Source of the DNA: Archangium lipolyticum
GTDB lineage: Bacteria; Myxococcota; Myxococcia; Myxococcales; Myxococcaceae
DNA length: 64,000 nt
Direction: 5' to 3'
NCBI RefSeq assembly: GCF_024623785.1
Contig: NZ_JANKBZ010000009.1
Location: forward strand, 1 to 64,000
Part shown: one piece after another, positions 63,427-64,000 of the stretch
How positions within the stretch are numbered: position 1 is the first letter of the stretch
Layout of the letters: the number at the start of each line of letters is the position of its first letter
Notes under the pieces: model-generated
Databases searched by the model: none
The model's input: the letters and a program-made list of their open reading frames with translations, nothing else
Told to the model about the DNA's origin: nothing
Translations under genes and position numbers: made by a program

Positions 63427-64000
63427 AGTGGCGCACCATCCTGGGTGTCACCGTGGGGTTGATGCTTCCGCTGGCGTTCATGTTCGACCACTGCGGGGCC
63501 CTGCTGCGGGCACACCACACTCAGAGCATGGCCCGGTGGGACGCGAGGGTCGTTCCAATCCTCCCCGCGGACCAGCGACGCGCGCTGCCGACCTACCGGC
63601 GTTCCTGTGAGAGTCAGAAAGACTGTACTCCCCCATTGGCCTGCGTGAGCTCCGCGTCTGGGGAGCAGAGTGTCTGTATCGACAGCTCATGCATGACGGA
63701 CCTGCAATGCAGGCAGGGCTTTGCCTGCCGGACCCGGCGGTCGTTGGGGGATGATGGCCCGTTGGTGCGCCGGTGCGTTCTCATTGGCGTCCGCAAAGAG
63801 GGACAGCCCTGCTTCGACCATGCGAATCATCAGGAAGAAGCCTGTGAACGAGGACTGCTGTGCGGCGATGGCCATTGTGGCCGTCCCTGCCAGTTGGAAG
63901 TGCCTTCGAGCTGTCCCTCCGGGTTCGTATGCCGGGCGGGGCCGGATGCTCCCTCCTGCCAACCCTTCTGCGAAGGCGGGGATTGCCCCGAGGGCCAGCA
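63423..64000 (+). CDS. Exported cysteine-rich protein, cut by the right edge
   Basis: 192 residues visible, open at the window edge. Begins MKWRTILGVTVGLMLPLAFMFDHC, a signal or anchor. After about residue 60 cysteines recur every 4-12 residues in units such as CESQKDCTPPLACVS, CMTDLQCRQGFACR and CPSGFVCRAG. These are the C-x5-C-x5-6-C pattern of Dickkopf/EGF-like surface repeats common in myxobacterial cell-surface proteins. Its start overlaps the lipoprotein gene (ATGA). It is probably a secreted or surface protein with disulfide-linked repeats. Confidence 0.6.
   Translation, partial: MKWRTILGVTVGLMLPLAFMFDHCGALLRAHHTQSMARWDARVVPILPADQRRALPTYRRSCESQKDCTPPLACVSSASGEQSVCIDSSCMTDLQCRQGFACRTRRSLGDDGPLVRRCVLIGVRKEGQPCFDHANHQEEACERGLLCGDGHCGRPCQLEVPSSCPSGFVCRAGPDAPSCQPFCEGGDCPEGQ

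Overview
The window is a stretch of very GC-rich chromosome from a predatory, multicellular myxobacterium. I infer the suborder Cystobacterineae (Cystobacter/Archangium/Myxococcus relatives). Grounds: a DUF2378 (Myxococcales-specific) protein, AgmX/PglI-like domains, many small lipoproteins, three SitA-like polymorphic toxin lipoproteins, an RsbRD/PAS hybrid-type sensor kinase, and a general lack of long operons. I identified about 58 protein genes, one strong small-RNA candidate and one degenerate tRNA-Sec-like sequence. No CRISPR array, rRNA or intact insertion sequence was seen.

Layout. 1-500: a cut-off VOC protein and a broken GNAT gene abut each other. 0.6-5.9 kb: an AgmX-like exported protein, then a leftward pair (PilZ protein with a large extra C-terminal region, followed by a heme-oxygenase-like diiron enzyme), a TerB-like protein and DUF2378. 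6.0-18.2 kb: a VIT/vWA lipoprotein, a membrane M50 protease, a sensor histidine kinase, one-chain dihydroxyacetone kinase, a serine beta-lactamase-like enzyme, TyrA fused to chorismate mutase, and a SnoaL-like protein. 18.3-23.8 kb: U32 RNA-modification-type protein, a DUF6544-like protein, an alanine-type aminotransferase and a lipoprotein. 24.05-24.13 kb: a sigma54-type promoter, a C-rich-loop hairpin and a strong terminator, read here as an unannotated small RNA. 24.1-30 kb: a complete tolC-adaptor-RND efflux operon. 30-37.3 kb: D,D-peptidase, P450, MFS, AEC carrier, small proteins, and an Lrp/AsnC-aminotransferase operon with a visible promoter and operator.

37.5-50.7 kb is the accessory heart of the window. 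It holds an exported YXWGXW-repeat protein, a WHH-nuclease lipoprotein toxin with a SUKH immunity gene, a split thioester-less alpha-2-macroglobulin pair, and two leftward toxin operons. These two operons share a nearly identical toxin N-terminus but carry unrelated, lower-GC C-terminal toxin modules. Each operon also has a DUF3969-like gene and a small conserved gene, and ends in a shared 40-bp tRNA-Sec-like core. The copy nearer the alpha-2-macroglobulin genes is decayed: its last gene has lost 39 codons, and it lacks the toxin-specific immunity genes seen in the other copy. I infer kin-discrimination toxins of the SitA class, delivered by outer-membrane exchange.

50.7-64 kb is mostly ordinary: a diheme cytochrome c peroxidase-like protein, DUF1348, lipoproteins, three alpha/beta-hydrolase or esterase genes, a ZIP metal transporter, an MshEN-domain protein, a chalcone-isomerase-like exported protein, a TPR plus double cyclic-nucleotide-binding protein, a large membrane glycosyltransferase-like protein, and a cysteine-rich protein running off the right edge. 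Several convergent gene pairs share a perfect hairpin at their 3' ends (5955-5983, 14960-15003, 34524-34548, 52907-52928), which are probably bidirectional terminators.
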